Shown in pieces: positions 52,841 to 62,061 of a DNA stretch of 64,000 nt. The translations under genes and the position numbers were made by a program. Every line of letters begins with the position of its first letter. Position 1 is the first letter of the stretch. Below the pieces are notes generated by a model. The model was not told where the DNA came from, made no database searches, and saw only the letters and a list, made by a program, of their open reading frames with translations. Source of the DNA: Fusobacteria bacterium ZRK30 (GTDB lineage Bacteria > Fusobacteriota > Fusobacteriia > Fusobacteriales > Fusobacteriaceae); assembly GCA_024628785.1 (NCBI GenBank), contig CP102405.1, positions 1,550,001-1,614,000 of the forward strand. Reading direction: 5' to 3'.

Positions 52841-53959
52841 TTAATAAAGGTTTTTATAGATGTTTATTATATCGGTTCTTTCTAAAGGAACATAGTTGTT
52901 GGCCAAAAGTCTTTGCTGCCCTGAAATTACTGCATCTGCAAATCCTTCTATCTCCTCTTCCTTCATTCCGTATTCTTTTAGTGGTTTTCTAGAAAGTAGT
53001 TTATCCAGAACATTTGATAATCCTGCATAAACGTCTTCTCCTGCCGGGATATTCATAATATCAGCCAATACTTTATTTACTTCTTCTATCTTACCGTTTG
53101 GATCCTTAGCTAAATATGTTTTAAATACTTCTGTGAAAAATTGATAGTTGGCTTCTCCATGGGGAACGTGATATACCCCTCCTAAAGGATAAGACAGTGC
53201 ATGAACTGCTCCTACTCCTGCATTTCCAAATGCTATACCTGCATAGTTACTTCCTATCATAAAGTCCTCTATGATCTCTTTTCTATATTCTTCTCCATGT
53301 TTTAAAATTTCCATATATCCCTTTAGAATCATCTCAATTGCTTTTACACTGAATATCTCAGTATACATATTTGCTTTTGGAGACACATAGGCTTCTATAG
53401 CATGGATCAAAGCATCTATTGAACTTGTTACGAAGAATTTATATGGCAGGTTCATAAGTAATTCCGGGATCAACACTGCACTTTCAGGATAAAGCTCATC
53501 CACAGCTAACCCCATCTTAGTTTTTTTCGATTTTATTTCAGAGATAGAGATATTTGTTACCTCACTTCCTGTTCCACAAGTTGTAGGAACTATTACTAAT
53601 TCTCTTACTTTTTTTATATCAACTGTTTTTTCAAAATAATTAAGGCAGTCATTGGTATCTTCTAATATCAATAATTTTGAGATATCTATGACAGATCCTC
53701 CACCTACTGCAATAACTCTTTTTATATCCTTTCCTCTGATAGCATCCATGATATAGTTTATAGTTTCGTCTGAGGGTTCTCCCATACCAAAGCACTCAAA
53801 GAATAAACTTTCAGCTTCTAAATTTAAATCCTGCATATAGTTATTGAAAAGGAAATCGTGGGTAAATAACAGGTCCCCCTTTCCTATTTTAAAGTCTGCA
53901 GCAAACTCTTTAAATGTATCAAATTTGTGTATCTCTGGTTGTATTTTTAAAAGTCTCAT
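52841..53959 (-). CDS. 4hbD: 4-hydroxybutyrate dehydrogenase
   Basis: 372 residues, almost the same length as the Clostridium kluyveri enzyme, and matching it in long stretches, for example RVIAVGGGSVIDISKL, PTTCGTGSEVTNIS and YAGIAFGNAGVGAVHALSYP. It is an iron-dependent (group III) alcohol dehydrogenase; HAIEAY, HALSYP and HVPHGEA supply the metal ligands. It reduces succinate semialdehyde to 4-hydroxybutyrate with NADH. Last gene of the operon, 12 nt after sucD. Confidence 0.94.
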   Translation of the reverse strand: MRLLKIQPEIHKFDTFKEFAADFKIGKGDLLFTHDFLFNNYMQDLNLEAESLFFECFGMGEPSDETINYIMDAIRGKDIKRVIAVGGGSVIDISKLLILEDTNDCLNYFEKTVDIKKVRELVIVPTTCGTGSEVTNISISEIKSKKTKMGLAVDELYPESAVLIPELLMNLPYKFFVTSSIDALIHAIEAYVSPKANMYTEIFSVKAIEMILKGYMEILKHGEEYRKEIIEDFMIGSNYAGIAFGNAGVGAVHALSYPLGGVYHVPHGEANYQFFTEVFKTYLAKDPNGKIEEVNKVLADIMNIPAGEDVYAGLSNVLDKLLSRKPLKEYGMKEEEIEGFADAVISGQQRLLANNYVPLERTDIINIYKNLY

Positions 53960-53971
53960 CTATTTCTCCTC

Positions 53972-55342
53972 CTATTCCCAGATTTGTTCATCTGATGGAA
54001 TTATAACATCTTCTCTGATTAAACCTATTCTAGAAACATTGATTAGGTGTTTATAGTCTAAATTTTCTGAAATAATATTGTTTCCCCAAGTTCCGCAACC
54101 AAGTGTAGTTGTAGGAGCGAATCCGTTTAACATAGATCCTCCGGCAGTTGTTGAAGATGGAGCATTTACAACTAATCTACTTACTGTCAATAAATTACCA
54201 GCTAATTCAATGTTTTCTAAATTAAATGAATGAATTGCCGCTGTATGTCCCTTTCCTTCAAGGTCTAAGTTTGTCTGGGCAATATTAATTGCGTCTTCAA
54301 TAGTATCATATTCAAAAGCTGAAAGTACAGGACACATTTTTTCCTTACAAAGAAGATCTTCTGCTCCTATTCCACTGGCTTTTAAAAGTATAACTTTTGC
54401 TTCTTTTGGAACTGCTACTCCTGCCATCTCTGCAACTCTAGCAACTGACTGACCTACAACATCTTTATTCATATGTCCACCTTCAAAAATTGTATCTCTG
54501 AATTTTTGAATATCAGCAGGATTATCTATATAGTGAGCCCCGTTTTTAACCATAGCATCGATAACTTCATTATATTCTGATTTTGGAGCAATTACTGTCT
54601 GTTCTCCAGAACAAATTATACCGTTATCAAATTTTCTACCAGCTATAATTTTAGATGCTGCATCATTATAGTCAACGCCTTTATCTATAATTACCTGAAC
54701 ATTTCCTGCTCCTACTCCAAATGAAGGTTTACCACTTGAATAAGCAGATTTAACCATTCCCATTCCTCCAGTTGCAAGAACTACATCTACCTTTTCCATC
54801 AATTCATTTGTATAAGCCAGAGATGGTTCAGCGATTACCTGGATAGCATCCTTTGGACATCTAATTCCATTTTCTACTAAGGCATTGTTAATTCTAGCCA
54901 CTGTTTCAGCAGTACAAGCTTTAGATCTAGGATGTGGAGCTACGATAATTGCATTTCCCCCTTTCACAGCGAACATAGCGTTACACATAGGAGTTACTAT
55001 TGGATTTGTTGTAGGAGTAACTGCTCCAACTATTCCAACAGGTTTAGCTACCATGATAAGATTTTTTTCTAAATCTCTTTCTATTATTCCTACACTTTTT
55101 TTATCTTTTAAATTGTGCCATATATTTTTAGATTTTCCCTTATTTTTTCCTACTTTGTCTTCATATACACCCATTCTAGTTTCATCTACAGCCATTCTAG
55201 CAAGTTCTTCAGCGTTATTATATACAGTTTTACCAATTGTTTTTACTATGGCATCTAACTCTTCCTGGCTGTATGTTGCTAATTCTCTTTGAGCTACCTT
55301 TGCTTTTTGAATCATGTTGTTGATGTAGTTTTTTGAATCCAT
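53972..55342 (-). CDS. sucD: CoA-acylating succinate-semialdehyde dehydrogenase
   Basis: 456 residues, close to SucD of C. kluyveri. The catalytic Cys is in FDNGIICSGEQ; other family marks are VGIVGAVTPTTNPIVTPMCNA and PSFGVGAGNVQVIID. It reduces succinyl-CoA to succinate semialdehyde with NAD(P)H. It sits between the CoA transferase and 4HbD, so the two reductions are encoded side by side. Start ATG after GGAGGAAA. Confidence 0.94.
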   Translation of the reverse strand: MDSKNYINNMIQKAKVAQRELATYSQEELDAIVKTIGKTVYNNAEELARMAVDETRMGVYEDKVGKNKGKSKNIWHNLKDKKSVGIIERDLEKNLIMVAKPVGIVGAVTPTTNPIVTPMCNAMFAVKGGNAIIVAPHPRSKACTAETVARINNALVENGIRCPKDAIQVIAEPSLAYTNELMEKVDVVLATGGMGMVKSAYSSGKPSFGVGAGNVQVIIDKGVDYNDAASKIIAGRKFDNGIICSGEQTVIAPKSEYNEVIDAMVKNGAHYIDNPADIQKFRDTIFEGGHMNKDVVGQSVARVAEMAGVAVPKEAKVILLKASGIGAEDLLCKEKMCPVLSAFEYDTIEDAINIAQTNLDLEGKGHTAAIHSFNLENIELAGNLLTVSRLVVNAPSSTTAGGSMLNGFAPTTTLGCGTWGNNIISENLDYKHLINVSRIGLIREDVIIPSDEQIWE

Positions 55343-55466
55343 TTTTGTTTCCTCCTCTAAAAATAAGTTACTTTTATATTTTTGAACAATTATAAAATAA
55401 TTTAATAAGTAAAGATCGATAAAAACTTAAATCACATCTATTTTGAAATATAGTGTTATGCTACTT

Positions 55467-56966
55467 TTATTTTTTCATAGTTCCTGTTTCTAAAAACTTT
55501 GCATGCCATGAAAGAGCTTCCTCTAAAATATGAGGTGTGTGGCAGCTATGGCATACGTCGCATGCTCTTTTAAAATAGTCTCTCATCTGTTCTTTGAAAT
55601 CCGGATGAACACAATTTTCAATAACTAGTTTTGCTTTCTCTTTTGGACTGAGTCCACGAAGATCAGCCACACCTTGTTCTGTTACTATTATCATTGTGTC
55701 ATGTTCTGTATGGTCTACATGGGAAACCATAGGTACAATAGATGAAATTTTTCCGCCTTTTGCAATGGAACTTGTACTGAAAATTGTTAGATATGCATTT
55801 CTGGCAAAGTCACCAGATCCTCCGATCCCGTTCATTATTTTCGATCCCATTATATGAGTTGAGTTTACATTTCCGTAGATATCTACTTCGATAGCTGTAT
55901 TCATTGCAATTACTCCTAATTTTCTGGCCATTTCAGGACTGTTTGAGATCTCTAATGGTCTCAAAATAATTTTATCTTTAAAGAAATCTATATTTTCTCT
56001 GAATGCTTTAAGGCCTCTAGGAGAAGGACTTATAGAACAGGCAGATGCTTTTTTAATCTTTCCACACTGCATCAATTCAAGCATTGCATCCTGGATAACC
56101 TCGGTATAGCAGACTAAATTTTCAAAGGTCGAATCACAGAGACCGGCAAGAACAGCATTTGCAACATTTCCTACACCAGATTGGAGGGGAAGCAGATTTT
56201 TAGTTAATCTTCCCAGGGAAACCTCTTTTTCTAAAAAATTAATAATATTTTTAGAGATAGCTCGATCCACATCAGAAATTGGTGCCAGATCTCTTACATG
56301 ATCTTCCATATCTGAAAATACCACAGCTGCAATTTTATCTTTATCACACTCTATGAATGGTGTTCCAATCCTGTCGCCAGGATTTTTAATGGGGATATGA
56401 GTTCTCATCGGTGGATTTTGAAGCATGTATATATCTGACATCCCTTCTAATTCCACTGGCTGCTTTGAGCTTATTTCAACGATGATCTTATCTGCATTCT
56501 TTATAAATGACGGTGAGTTCCCCACTGCACTTGTAGGAATTATATTACCTTCCTCTGTTATAGCGATGGCTTCTACGATAGCTACATCAACTTTTTGTAA
56601 GACACCATAGTTGAGATACTGGGATGAGTGACTGAGGTGCATATCAAGATATTCTACTTTTCCACAGTTTATATCCTGTCTCAGCTGTTTATTGGTCTGG
56701 TAGGGAAGTCTTTTGGCAAGAATTCCTGCTTCAGCCCATGCTCCATCTACTTCCGGTCCCAGGGAGGCGCCGGAGTAGAGTGTTAATTTCATTTTTTCAT
56801 GACTGGATTTTACCCTTTCTGCAAGAGCAAGAGGGACAACCTTAGGATAACCTGAAGGAGTAAATCCACTGGTACCGATAACCATTCCGTCTTTTATTAA
56901 TTGAGCAGCTTCCATAGGATTCATAATTTTTTCTTTGAGTTGTTCATTTCTAATTCTAGATTGCAT
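55467..56966 (-). CDS. cat1: Succinyl-CoA:acetate CoA-transferase (Cat1-like)
   Basis: 499 residues of the acetyl-CoA hydrolase/transferase family. MNPMEAAQLIKDGMVIGTSGFTPSGYPK starts the N-domain; the active-site Glu is in the NTAIEVDIYGNVNSTHI region, followed by GSKIMNGIGGSGDFARNAYL. Related enzymes are Cat1 of C. kluyveri and AarC. It activates succinate using acetyl-CoA and so starts the pathway. Distinct in sequence and size from the second CoA transferase at 58.5 kb. Confidence 0.9.
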   Translation of the reverse strand: MQSRIRNEQLKEKIMNPMEAAQLIKDGMVIGTSGFTPSGYPKVVPLALAERVKSSHEKMKLTLYSGASLGPEVDGAWAEAGILAKRLPYQTNKQLRQDINCGKVEYLDMHLSHSSQYLNYGVLQKVDVAIVEAIAITEEGNIIPTSAVGNSPSFIKNADKIIVEISSKQPVELEGMSDIYMLQNPPMRTHIPIKNPGDRIGTPFIECDKDKIAAVVFSDMEDHVRDLAPISDVDRAISKNIINFLEKEVSLGRLTKNLLPLQSGVGNVANAVLAGLCDSTFENLVCYTEVIQDAMLELMQCGKIKKASACSISPSPRGLKAFRENIDFFKDKIILRPLEISNSPEMARKLGVIAMNTAIEVDIYGNVNSTHIMGSKIMNGIGGSGDFARNAYLTIFSTSSIAKGGKISSIVPMVSHVDHTEHDTMIIVTEQGVADLRGLSPKEKAKLVIENCVHPDFKEQMRDYFKRACDVCHSCHTPHILEEALSWHAKFLETGTMKK

Positions 56967-57095
56967 TTATTACACCCCTTTATTAAAAAATATTTTATCT
57001 AACTAATCTTTCGCAATATTGCATGCCTTTAAAAGTTAAATTTGAATCTAATCAAGGATTTCATTATCGCAAAATATCAGTTGCTTAACTGACTG

Positions 57096-58460
57096 TTACA
57101 TGGGTAATTTATGTAAAATAATTGTGAATAAAACCATTCCAAATAGAGCAAATGGATATGTAGCAGCGTATCCTGCTGCAGGATCATCGGTACCAATAAC
57201 ATCTACAGCGACTCCAAGACCAGGAGTCGAAGTCATCCCACCACAGATTGCTCCTGAAAGCATGATCCAGTTAATTTTAAATACGTATTTCCCTACGAGG
57301 AAACCTGAAAACATAGATAAGATTCCCACTAAGATAGCAACTATACAAAGATAAAACCCGGCTCCTGTTATAGAATCGATAGCAGCAAATCCATATCTTA
57401 AACCAACTATAGAGAGGAAAAAAGTAAGAGCAATATCTCTGATTACACCAAGAATTTTTTTATCCATTCTAAAAGTCATAAATCCTAATTTTCCTATATG
57501 TCCTAAGAAGATAGAGGCAGCTAATATCCCTCCTGTAGATCCCAGACTAAAGTATCCTAAATAACCAAGATTTACCTTGATCATCCCGAGGGTATAACCC
57601 ATAACACAGACAAATGCAAAGGCTACGAGATCAAATGTTACTGGTTCGATATGTTTAATATTTATCTGTTTTTCTGCTTCTTCCATCTCATCCTGGAATT
57701 GCTGATGTTCCTCTTCCAAATTTAGTCTGAATAATTTAGGGAACAGTTTCATTGCTAAGATAACTATAAGAACACCAAATGGATAACCTATAGCATGACC
57801 TATACCTACTCCAGATTCAGCATCAATAACAAATTCATCTGCCTGATCTGAAGATAAGGTAGGTGTATTTTCCGGTGTAAGAGTACCGTTAGAATTTAAT
57901 ATATTGAGCACGATCTCTTTATTGTGATGACTAAGTGTTGGATATTCCGCACTCCATTCCTTAGCGTGTTCCCTAGATGTTTCAATTGCAGCAGCTAATC
58001 CGGGAGAACTGGTAAGAGCTCCTGTATAAACTCCTGAAACTTCATAGGGGTTTGCTTTATTGCTCAAAATAGTGAGTGTATAAGTTGTTCCGGCTCCTAT
58101 AAATACAATGAGAAGTCCTAGTACAACAAACTTTGTACCATATGTTTTAAGTATTATGGCTATTTTATCTGCAGCCAGAAGTCCTACTGCACCTACAAAA
58201 AGAATTAAAAATAAACTAAAGAATTTTTTATCTATAACACTGACCTTGAGCATAGAATTAAATGTAGAGGTGTAAGGTCCTTGTGCATTTATTGAATCAT
58301 TGGCCATTTTTACGACCAGCCATCCTATTACCAATCCAGAGAACAAGGCTCCAGAGGTTCCAATTTTTAATAGTTTTCCTAAGAGTAACCCTAAAAAAAT
58401 TGTTATAAACATAAGAATGAAAGGATTAGTTAACCAATGAATACTTTTAAATACAAACAT
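57096..58460 (-). CDS. AspT-type aspartate:alanine exchanger family transporter
   Basis: 454 residues when started at ATG 58460, because AGGAGG directly abuts an ATG two codons earlier. About ten membrane helices with two AspT-like repeats, each with a GxTSxPGL motif: GALTSSPGLAAAIET and GGMTSTPGLGVAVDV. A long charged loop lies between them. The family exchanges a dicarboxylate against its decarboxylated product, or similar pairs. Inside this operon the likely cargoes are succinate, 4-hydroxybutyrate or acetate; which one is inference. Confidence 0.82.
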   Translation of the reverse strand: MFVFKSIHWLTNPFILMFITIFLGLLLGKLLKIGTSGALFSGLVIGWLVVKMANDSINAQGPYTSTFNSMLKVSVIDKKFFSLFLILFVGAVGLLAADKIAIILKTYGTKFVVLGLLIVFIGAGTTYTLTILSNKANPYEVSGVYTGALTSSPGLAAAIETSREHAKEWSAEYPTLSHHNKEIVLNILNSNGTLTPENTPTLSSDQADEFVIDAESGVGIGHAIGYPFGVLIVILAMKLFPKLFRLNLEEEHQQFQDEMEEAEKQINIKHIEPVTFDLVAFAFVCVMGYTLGMIKVNLGYLGYFSLGSTGGILAASIFLGHIGKLGFMTFRMDKKILGVIRDIALTFFLSIVGLRYGFAAIDSITGAGFYLCIVAILVGILSMFSGFLVGKYVFKINWIMLSGAICGGMTSTPGLGVAVDVIGTDDPAAGYAATYPFALFGMVLFTIILHKLPM

Positions 58461-58510
58461 ACACATCCTCCTAAAAAGTTATTTTTTTCACTTTGATCCT
58501 TTAATTTTTA

Positions 58511-58529
58511 CTGAGGCAGATTACCTCAG
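58511..58529 (-). other. Intercistronic hairpin
   Basis: CTGAGG / CCTCAG around a 7-nt loop, flanked by T5 and A5 that extend the pairing, lies directly after the 4-hydroxybutyrate CoA-transferase stop. No T run follows on the minus strand, so it may be a processing or stability element rather than a terminator. Confidence 0.5.
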
Positions 58530-58535
58530 CAAAAA

Positions 58536-59846
58536 TTAAAATTTACAGTGATATCTTTCCTCCCAGTTTTTAATGAGATCTTCCCTAAAATCAGGATGAG
58601 CGATACCTATCAATGCCCGGCCTCTTTCTTTGATGGTTTTCCCTTTAAGCCTGGCAACACCATATTCAGTTACTATATAATCTACATCATTTCTAGATGT
58701 AGTCACTACAGCACCTTCATCTAAGACAGATACTATACGGGACACTTTTCCTTTGGCAGCAGTAGAAGGGATAGCAATAATTGATTTACCGCCCCTGCTC
58801 ATAGTGGCTCCTCTGACAAAGTCCACCTGTCCGCCTACCCCGCTTATTTGTTTATATCCTATAGATTCTGAACAAACCTGACCAGTCAGGTCAAGCTGTA
58901 CACATGAATTAATAGAGACCATATTATCGTTTCTGGCTATTATTACCGGATCATTTACATAATCCACCGGGTAAAATTCAACCAAAGGATTATTATCTAC
59001 ATAATCATAGAGTGCCTTGGTTCCCATTACAAAGGTAACAACCATCTTTCCTTTATGAAAATTTTTAGCTTTATTGTTTATAACACCAGATTTTACTAGT
59101 TCTAAGACACCATCGGAGATCATCTCAGAGTGAATTCCTAAATCTTTTTTATCCTTTAAAAACAGCAGAGCTGCATCAGGAATAGCACCGATTCCAAGCT
59201 GAAGGGTAGAACCATCTTCAACAAGAGATGCACAGTTTTTTCCAATGGCTTTTTCAATCTCTCCTATTCTAGGAGGGTTGAGTTCGATAAGAGGTTCAGA
59301 ATGTTCTACAATATAATTTATGTCTGAGATATGGATGAAGGAATCACCCATGGTTCTTGGCATATGTTTATTTATCTGAGCTATGACAACCTTTGAATTC
59401 TCTGCAGCTGATTTGATATAATCAATAGATATTCCCATACTGCAGTTTCCATGTTCATCTGGAAGACTTGTTTGTATCAGAGCAGCATCTACTGGGAGAT
59501 GACCATCTCTAAATAACTTGGGAACTTCATGAAAATAACATGTAGTAAAATCAGCTCTTCCATCCTGAACTGCTTTTCTGGTGCTGGCTCCTGCAAATAA
59601 TGCATTATGAACAAAGTGTTTTTTCATATCATCGTTAACATACTGGGCTTTTCCCATGGCAACCATATGAACTATCTCTAAATCTTCAAATTTTTCCTTG
59701 TTTTTAACTAAAGCATCTATCAAAATTTTTGGCTCAGCACATGCATGGGCTACTACTACTCTATTTTTAGAATTTATATTTAAAATTGCTTCATCTGGAG
59801 ATACTAGTTTTTCTTTATACAGCTCTTTCCAGTTCATCTCTTTCAC
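58536..59846 (-). CDS. abfT: 4-hydroxybutyrate CoA-transferase
   Basis: 436 residues, like AbfT/Cat2. The acetyl-CoA transferase C-terminal fold has CVQLDLTGQVCSESIGYKQISGVGGQVDFVRGA (short pieces: LTGQVCSESIG, SGVGGQVDFVRGA) with the catalytic Glu in the SES motif. It transfers CoA from acetyl-CoA to 4-hydroxybutyrate. Neighbour of abfD in most fusobacterial and clostridial clusters. GGGAGTGAAAGAG precedes the ATG. Confidence 0.92.
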   Translation of the reverse strand: MKEMNWKELYKEKLVSPDEAILNINSKNRVVVAHACAEPKILIDALVKNKEKFEDLEIVHMVAMGKAQYVNDDMKKHFVHNALFAGASTRKAVQDGRADFTTCYFHEVPKLFRDGHLPVDAALIQTSLPDEHGNCSMGISIDYIKSAAENSKVVIAQINKHMPRTMGDSFIHISDINYIVEHSEPLIELNPPRIGEIEKAIGKNCASLVEDGSTLQLGIGAIPDAALLFLKDKKDLGIHSEMISDGVLELVKSGVINNKAKNFHKGKMVVTFVMGTKALYDYVDNNPLVEFYPVDYVNDPVIIARNDNMVSINSCVQLDLTGQVCSESIGYKQISGVGGQVDFVRGATMSRGGKSIIAIPSTAAKGKVSRIVSVLDEGAVVTTSRNDVDYIVTEYGVARLKGKTIKERGRALIGIAHPDFREDLIKNWEERYHCKF

Positions 59847-59870
59847 TCCCTTTAGTGTGTATATAATTTT

Positions 59871-60152
59871 TTAAATATTTTTTTTAGCTAAAAGTTTTTT
59901 AGCCAACTCTATAAGGTCCTCTGAAACACCGGTTTCTAGAACAACATCTTTTATTCCAATATCTTCTAAAAGAACTATTTTTTTCACAAAATCCGATGTA
60001 GTAGAACTAGCGTGGTAACATCCTACACAGTTTCCTAGTAATTTTATTTTTAAAATTTCATCCTGAACTGAAATAACTTCAATGTCACCTCCATGTTCTT
60101 TTATAGATGGTCTTATTTTATCTGATATAATTTTTTCTACTCTCTGCAACAT
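59871..60152 (-). CDS. NifU-like Fe-S scaffold domain protein
   Basis: 93 residues from the ATG at 60152, after AAGGTGA; a longer TTG-started version has no site. IRPSIKEHGGDIEVISV and LLGNCVGCYHASSTTSDFV are the NifU C-terminal domain marks, with CxxC holding a transient 4Fe-4S cluster. It lies between abfD, whose enzyme needs a 4Fe-4S cluster, and abfT. A role in loading that cluster is inferred from position. Confidence 0.85.
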   Translation of the reverse strand: MLQRVEKIISDKIRPSIKEHGGDIEVISVQDEILKIKLLGNCVGCYHASSTTSDFVKKIVLLEDIGIKDVVLETGVSEDLIELAKKLLAKKNI

Positions 60153-60171
60153 TTTAATCACCTTATTTTGA

Positions 60172-60192
60172 AGAGAGGCCAAAGCCTCTCTT
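60172..60192. other. Hairpin between abfD and the NifU-like gene
   Basis: AGAGAGGC and GCCTCTCT pair around a 3-4 nt loop. On the plus strand a T-rich tract follows; on the minus strand (operon direction) there is none. It may be a processing site or a weak antisense terminator. Confidence 0.5.
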
Positions 60193-60267
60193 CTATTATT
60201 TTTTAGAAAATCACAAATTTTTTAATAAATAAAAGTTTATAATAACCTAGATTATGCTTATCTGGAT

Positions 60268-60282
60268 GCAACGTCACGTTGC
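60268..60282 (-). repeat. Stop-codon-proximal hairpin element, copy 2
   Basis: GCAACGTGACGTTGC begins at the base after the abfD stop codon and continues ATCCAGATAAGCATAAT. Identical stem to copy 3. Confidence 0.7.
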
Positions 60283-61734
60283 TTATTTTTTTATCCCTGT
60301 AAGATCTTTAACCAATTGTTTTTTACCTTCAATATTTCCCTGTCTGGAGATCATAATTCTTTGAGCCTGAGGAGATCCTGCCCCATGCATCGATTCAGTT
60401 CTATACCCTACAGCAGAAGCTCCTAAAGTAAGGTTTTCAATGAATCTAAGTACTTTTTGACGATTTTCTACAGGAACTTTACTGTTTCCAGCAAAGTATT
60501 TATTGCAGTATTCACCGATTACAGGATGTTTAAAGTCTATATCTGTAGGCATAGTTACCATTAATCCACCTGCGATATCTTCAGCTAATCTAGCTATCTC
60601 ATATGGGAATCTAGTTACATTTTGTTTACAGACATTGGCTAAAAGAAGATCTATCTGGTAATTTCCTGCCTTGGTAGCAACACCTTCAGTAGAGCAGGCA
60701 AGACCGCAGGCATATAGTGTTTCATTAAGATGTGTCATCTCAATAAGTTTATCCTTTACATGGGAAGCTCTGGTAACACCGTTATATTCTGCTGCAAGTG
60801 CTGCAGCTCCAATAAGAGCATCTCCTACACCGACCTTACATCCTCCATAACTCTGTCTGTGGTAACCGGCAAATCTTTCTACAAGAAGTCCGGCAAATTC
60901 ATATTCCCCATTTAGGTATATTCTTTCATTTGGAATGAAAACATCATTGAATACAACCAATGCTTCCTGTCCACCGAATTTAGGGTTTCCTACGTCTACA
61001 TGTCCACCCTCTAATTTTCTGCTGTCACATGACTGTCTACCGTAGATCATCAATATTCCCGGGGCATCTGACGGGATAGAGAAAGAAACTGCATAATCTT
61101 TGTCATTCTCACCCATAGCAATAGTAGGCATGATCAGATGTTCATGGGAGTTTACTGCACCAGTCTGATGAGCTTTAGCTCCTCTTACTACAATTCCGTC
61201 TTCTCTTTGTTCTACTACACGAAGGTAAAGATCCAGGTCTGCCTGTTGGTGAGGTGCTAATCCCCTGTCTCCCTTAGGATCTGTCATAGCTCCATCTACT
61301 GTAAGGTCGTTGTCTTGGACAAATTTCATATATTTTTTAAATCTTTCATGATAAGTAGTTCCATATTTTTCATCTATTTCAAAAGTTGTACTGAAGATAG
61401 AGTTAAAAGCATCCATTCCCACACATCTTTGGAAACATGAAGCTGTCTTTTGTCCCAACAGTCTCTGCATCTTAACTTTGTTTTTAAGATCTTCAGTGTT
61501 TTGATGAAGATGGCAGAAACGATTGACTCTTTCTCCTGTAATATTTGAGACAGCAGTCATAACGTTTTCATGCTCCTCTTCATGTGCCAAATCATAAGTA
61601 GCTGCAACTGAATTGATAGAAGGTCTGATCATGGGATGATTTGTGAAATCCTCAACCAACTCTCCCATCAAATAAACTTTTGTTTTCATTTTCTTTAAAC
61701 TTTGAATATACTCTTCGCCTGTCATTAATGCCAT
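60283..61734 (-). CDS. abfD: 4-hydroxybutyryl-CoA dehydratase / vinylacetyl-CoA isomerase
   Basis: 483 residues, the usual length. It binds FAD and a 4Fe-4S cluster; the expected ligands are all visible: Cys near 100 and 104 (TASCFQRCVG), and H292 with C299 (YHRQSYGGCKVG). It removes water from 4-hydroxybutyryl-CoA to make crotonyl-CoA by a radical mechanism and is oxygen-sensitive. It is the key enzyme of the pathway. Start ATG after AGGAGGGG. Confidence 0.96.
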   Translation of the reverse strand: MALMTGEEYIQSLKKMKTKVYLMGELVEDFTNHPMIRPSINSVAATYDLAHEEEHENVMTAVSNITGERVNRFCHLHQNTEDLKNKVKMQRLLGQKTASCFQRCVGMDAFNSIFSTTFEIDEKYGTTYHERFKKYMKFVQDNDLTVDGAMTDPKGDRGLAPHQQADLDLYLRVVEQREDGIVVRGAKAHQTGAVNSHEHLIMPTIAMGENDKDYAVSFSIPSDAPGILMIYGRQSCDSRKLEGGHVDVGNPKFGGQEALVVFNDVFIPNERIYLNGEYEFAGLLVERFAGYHRQSYGGCKVGVGDALIGAAALAAEYNGVTRASHVKDKLIEMTHLNETLYACGLACSTEGVATKAGNYQIDLLLANVCKQNVTRFPYEIARLAEDIAGGLMVTMPTDIDFKHPVIGEYCNKYFAGNSKVPVENRQKVLRFIENLTLGASAVGYRTESMHGAGSPQAQRIMISRQGNIEGKKQLVKDLTGIKK

Positions 61735-62061
61735 TTTAAAACCCCTCCTAATAAAATTAGTACTATTATAAAAAAATTAATGTGTTATTTTTTAAGCGTT
61801 TTGTAAGTTTAATTAATTACTTTTTTGTGAAGTTTTTATCTTTTCTTAATAATGTTTACTATATAAAAATAGAAAAATCAATGTTTTTTATAAAAAAATT
61901 AAAATTTTTTTAATATCCAAGAAGATATACCTACAGGGGCATACCAAAATACTATTAATTTATAATATATACATAAAATTTTGAGATAAAATTTATAGAT
62001 CAAACAAAAACTTATAAAAACTTAAATTGTGCTTGTTTGGATGCAACGTCACGTTGCTTTT
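61735..62061. other. Intergenic region between abfD and the flavoprotein gene
   Basis: About 327 AT-rich bases without an open frame of note. Its left end holds the abfD ribosome site and its right end the third copy of the hairpin element. No clear promoter was found, so whether a second start point for the downstream operon lies here is open. Confidence 0.6.
62043..62057 (-). repeat. Stop-codon-proximal hairpin element, copy 3
   Basis: GCAACGTGACGTTGC lies 4 nt after the flavoprotein stop and continues ATCCAAACAAGCACAAT. Followed on the plus strand by T6, so as plus-strand RNA it would look like a terminator. Confidence 0.7.

Noticed and set aside
60268-62057. GCAACGTGACGTTGC hairpins as ordinary terminators of the minus-strand genes
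   Set aside because: The T run is on the plus-strand side only, and the operon continues past copies 2 and 3; a terminator in the gene direction would cut the pathway operon.
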